NCBI GenBank assembly: GCA_002382075.1
Contig: DFZG01000067.1
Span: 1-6,838, forward strand
Source of the DNA: Candidatus Shapirobacteria bacterium UBA4062
GTDB lineage: Bacteria; Patescibacteriota; Microgenomatia; UBA12405
DNA length: 6,838 bases
Reading direction: 5' to 3'
In this document: piece by piece, positions 5,591 through 6,838 of the stretch
How positions within the stretch are numbered: position 1 is the first letter of the stretch
Layout of the letters: each line of letters starts with the position of its first letter
The notes under the pieces: model-generated
The model's database searches: none
The model's input: the letters and a program-made list of their open reading frames with translations, nothing else
Told to the model about the DNA's origin: nothing
Position numbers and translations under genes: made by a program

Positions 5591-6838
5591 TTATTTACTC
5601 TTTTTGATGGTAGTTTTGTAGTCTAAACGGTTACCAACTAAGAGACGAGTATGAGAGTGGAGACCGGGAATAACTGACATAGTGAGGGTAGCGATAGGCA
5701 TTAGGGGCCACTGAAGTAGATTTTTTAGAAAACCAACAAGACCTCTTTTTTTGGAAGGCGGTCGAAGCTTCCAATCGAGGACTATTAGAGTAAATAAAGG
5801 AATTAAACAAAGGGTTAGAATAATATTGGAAACACGGGGTAAATTAAATCCGATAGCTGTTTGGAAAAATTTGGGATTTAAAAGTACCGGAAGTGAAGTA
5901 CCTAAGGTGAGGATGAACCAGTTGCTGGACCAAATGAGGTGGGTTTCGATGAGTTTGTAAATGCGGAGGACTCGGGCAACCAGAGGAATTTCGGTATGTA
6001 TTCGGGCTTGTTCGATAGCATAGGGAATATCGATGGCACCCCAGGCGTGACGAACACATTGATTGTAGCGATTTTTGAGAGCATCGAAATAATTTTTGCC
6101 ATCAGGGGCATCAACAACAGTGGGTAAAAATATGGGATCAACTGTGGATTTGCCACCGGAAGAAAAGAAAGCCTGCAGAAAAATATGCCAATCTTCGGGG
6201 ATAACATCGGCATCCCAGTAGCCGGCCTGGTCGATTAGTTTGTAGGTGGAAGAGTAACAAGAGTAATTAAAGAAGAGGCCATCGGGTTCCTGAATATTGG
6301 CAATATGGATAACATTGCCAAGAGTGCCGATAATTTGGATGGGAGCAGGAACAGAATCTATGTTGTGATGCCAAAAGATAGGTGATTGCCAAAAACGCAA
6401 ATAGCGATTGGGGTTACTGGCAAAATTGTAGGTAAGGGCAGAAAAATATTTAGGGTGAAAAAGAGTATCAACGTCACAGCTAGTAAGGGTTAAATTTTCT
6501 ATTGAATATTTTTTGGTATCGATAAAATGTTTTTTGTAGTACATGGCGGCGAAACGTTCGTTGCTATGTTTACCGGCAGTTTCACCGATAAGATCGGGAG
6601 GATGTTCGGTGAAAATTAATTGACCAAAAGTGTTTTTATATTTTTTAGAAAAATAATCGATGGTTTTTTGATTGTTTTCCTGTCCAGCGCGTTGTTCTTG
6701 GCCTAAAATAACGTGGATTTTTTTGACATCAATATCGATTTGGGCGGCTAGAGAAGAAAAGGCCATATCGATAACTTCGACGGGTTCTTTATAAGAAGAG
6801 ATAATGACTACATGGCGAATATCGTTGTATTTTAGCCA
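5591..6838 (-). CDS. GT2-family membrane glycosyltransferase (5' end outside window)
   Basis: The frame is open to the right edge, giving at least 415 residues. The ATG at 6766 is not the start, because family sequence continues upstream of it as 'VVIISSYKEPVEVIDMAFSS', the first beta-strand and 'YKEP' motif of GT2 enzymes. In fragment numbering: the metal/nucleotide-sugar motif DVD at 122-124 within 'TLTSCDVDTLFHPKYFSAL'; 'PEDWHIFLQAFFSSGG' at about 214-229, giving the ED acid pair; and 'QCVRHAWG' at 260-267, which corresponds to the QxxRW motif of processive enzymes but with RHAW. Membrane helices follow at about 303-321, 337-355 and 373-390. This matches membrane-bound GT2 proteins (PF13632-like), which transfer a sugar from a nucleotide sugar to a growing glycan or lipid acceptor at the inner face of the membrane. 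It is followed by a 26-base gap and a possible promoter, so the operon downstream may be transcribed both with it and independently. Confidence 0.85.
   Translation of the reverse strand, partial: WLKYNDIRHVVIISSYKEPVEVIDMAFSSLAAQIDIDVKKIHVILGQEQRAGQENNQKTIDYFSKKYKNTFGQLIFTEHPPDLIGETAGKHSNERFAAMYYKKHFIDTKKYSIENLTLTSCDVDTLFHPKYFSALTYNFASNPNRYLRFWQSPIFWHHNIDSVPAPIQIIGTLGNVIHIANIQEPDGLFFNYSCYSSTYKLIDQAGYWDADVIPEDWHIFLQAFFSSGGKSTVDPIFLPTVVDAPDGKNYFDALKNRYNQCVRHAWGAIDIPYAIEQARIHTEIPLVARVLRIYKLIETHLIWSSNWFILTLGTSLPVLLNPKFFQTAIGFNLPRVSNIILTLCLIPLFTLIVLDWKLRPPSKKRGLVGFLKNLLQWPLMPIATLTMSVIPGLHSHTRLLVGNRLDYKTTIKKSK

Noticed and set aside
6764..6766. ATG as the start of the GT2 gene
   Set aside because: The 24 codons upstream in frame encode the first strand and YKEP motif of the GT2 domain, so the start lies beyond the right edge.
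1..6838. CRISPR arrays, tRNA or rRNA genes, transposases, toxin-antitoxin pairs, phage genes
   Set aside because: I looked for repeated units, cloverleaf-type sequences and typical proteins on both strands and saw none; the gaps between genes (28 bases at most) leave no room for them.

Overview
The window is about 40% G+C by eye and almost solid coding. Only about 62 of 6838 bases lie outside the seven genes I call, and no gap exceeds 28 bases. Three things suggest a streamlined genome of the Patescibacteria/CPR type, perhaps Microgenomates-like: extreme packing, no Shine-Dalgarno motif before any visible start, and small membrane and cell-surface proteins of a kind common in those lineages. 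This placement is inference from style; there is no rRNA or other marker here. The standard code fits: no gene reads through TGA, and one gene ends at TGA.

Left part, + strand: the 3' end of a ribulose-phosphate-3-epimerase-like gene runs in from the left edge. It overlaps the start of a LOG/lysine-decarboxylase-like Rossmann protein. That gene meets, tail to tail and with a 50-base overlap, a minus-strand gene for a membrane-anchored CapA/PgsA-type metallophosphatase-like protein.

Middle: the CapA gene and a plus-strand lipoprotein gene (two PEGA domains plus a C-terminal SH3b domain) diverge from a 28-base gap. The gap holds two back-to-back TATAAT boxes as a perfect inverted repeat. Each box ends only 5 bases before its ATG, so both mRNAs are predicted to be leaderless. 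The lipoprotein gene then overlaps the end of the minus-strand glycan operon by 23 bases.

Right part, all minus strand (transcribed right to left): a GT2-type membrane glycosyltransferase with its 5' end off the window; then, after a 26-base gap with another leaderless-type -10 box, a GT-C (GT39/ArnT-like) integral membrane glycosyltransferase, a small three-helix membrane protein and a WecA/TagO/MraY-like polyprenyl-phosphate sugar-phosphate transferase. The last three are 5 and 3 bases apart and should be one transcript. Together these genes look like a surface-glycan or lipid-linked sugar module. A lipid carrier would be primed by the WecA-like enzyme, extended by the GT2 enzyme, and sugars moved outside the membrane by the GT-C enzyme. 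The CapA-like and PEGA/SH3 proteins would sit on the outer face of the membrane.

The most notable points are the symmetric leaderless divergent promoter and the WecA-like protein. The latter keeps the DDxxD and HLHH motifs but lacks the usual aspartates of the NxxNxxDGLDG and GDSG motifs. I did not find a convincing new defence or mobile system.
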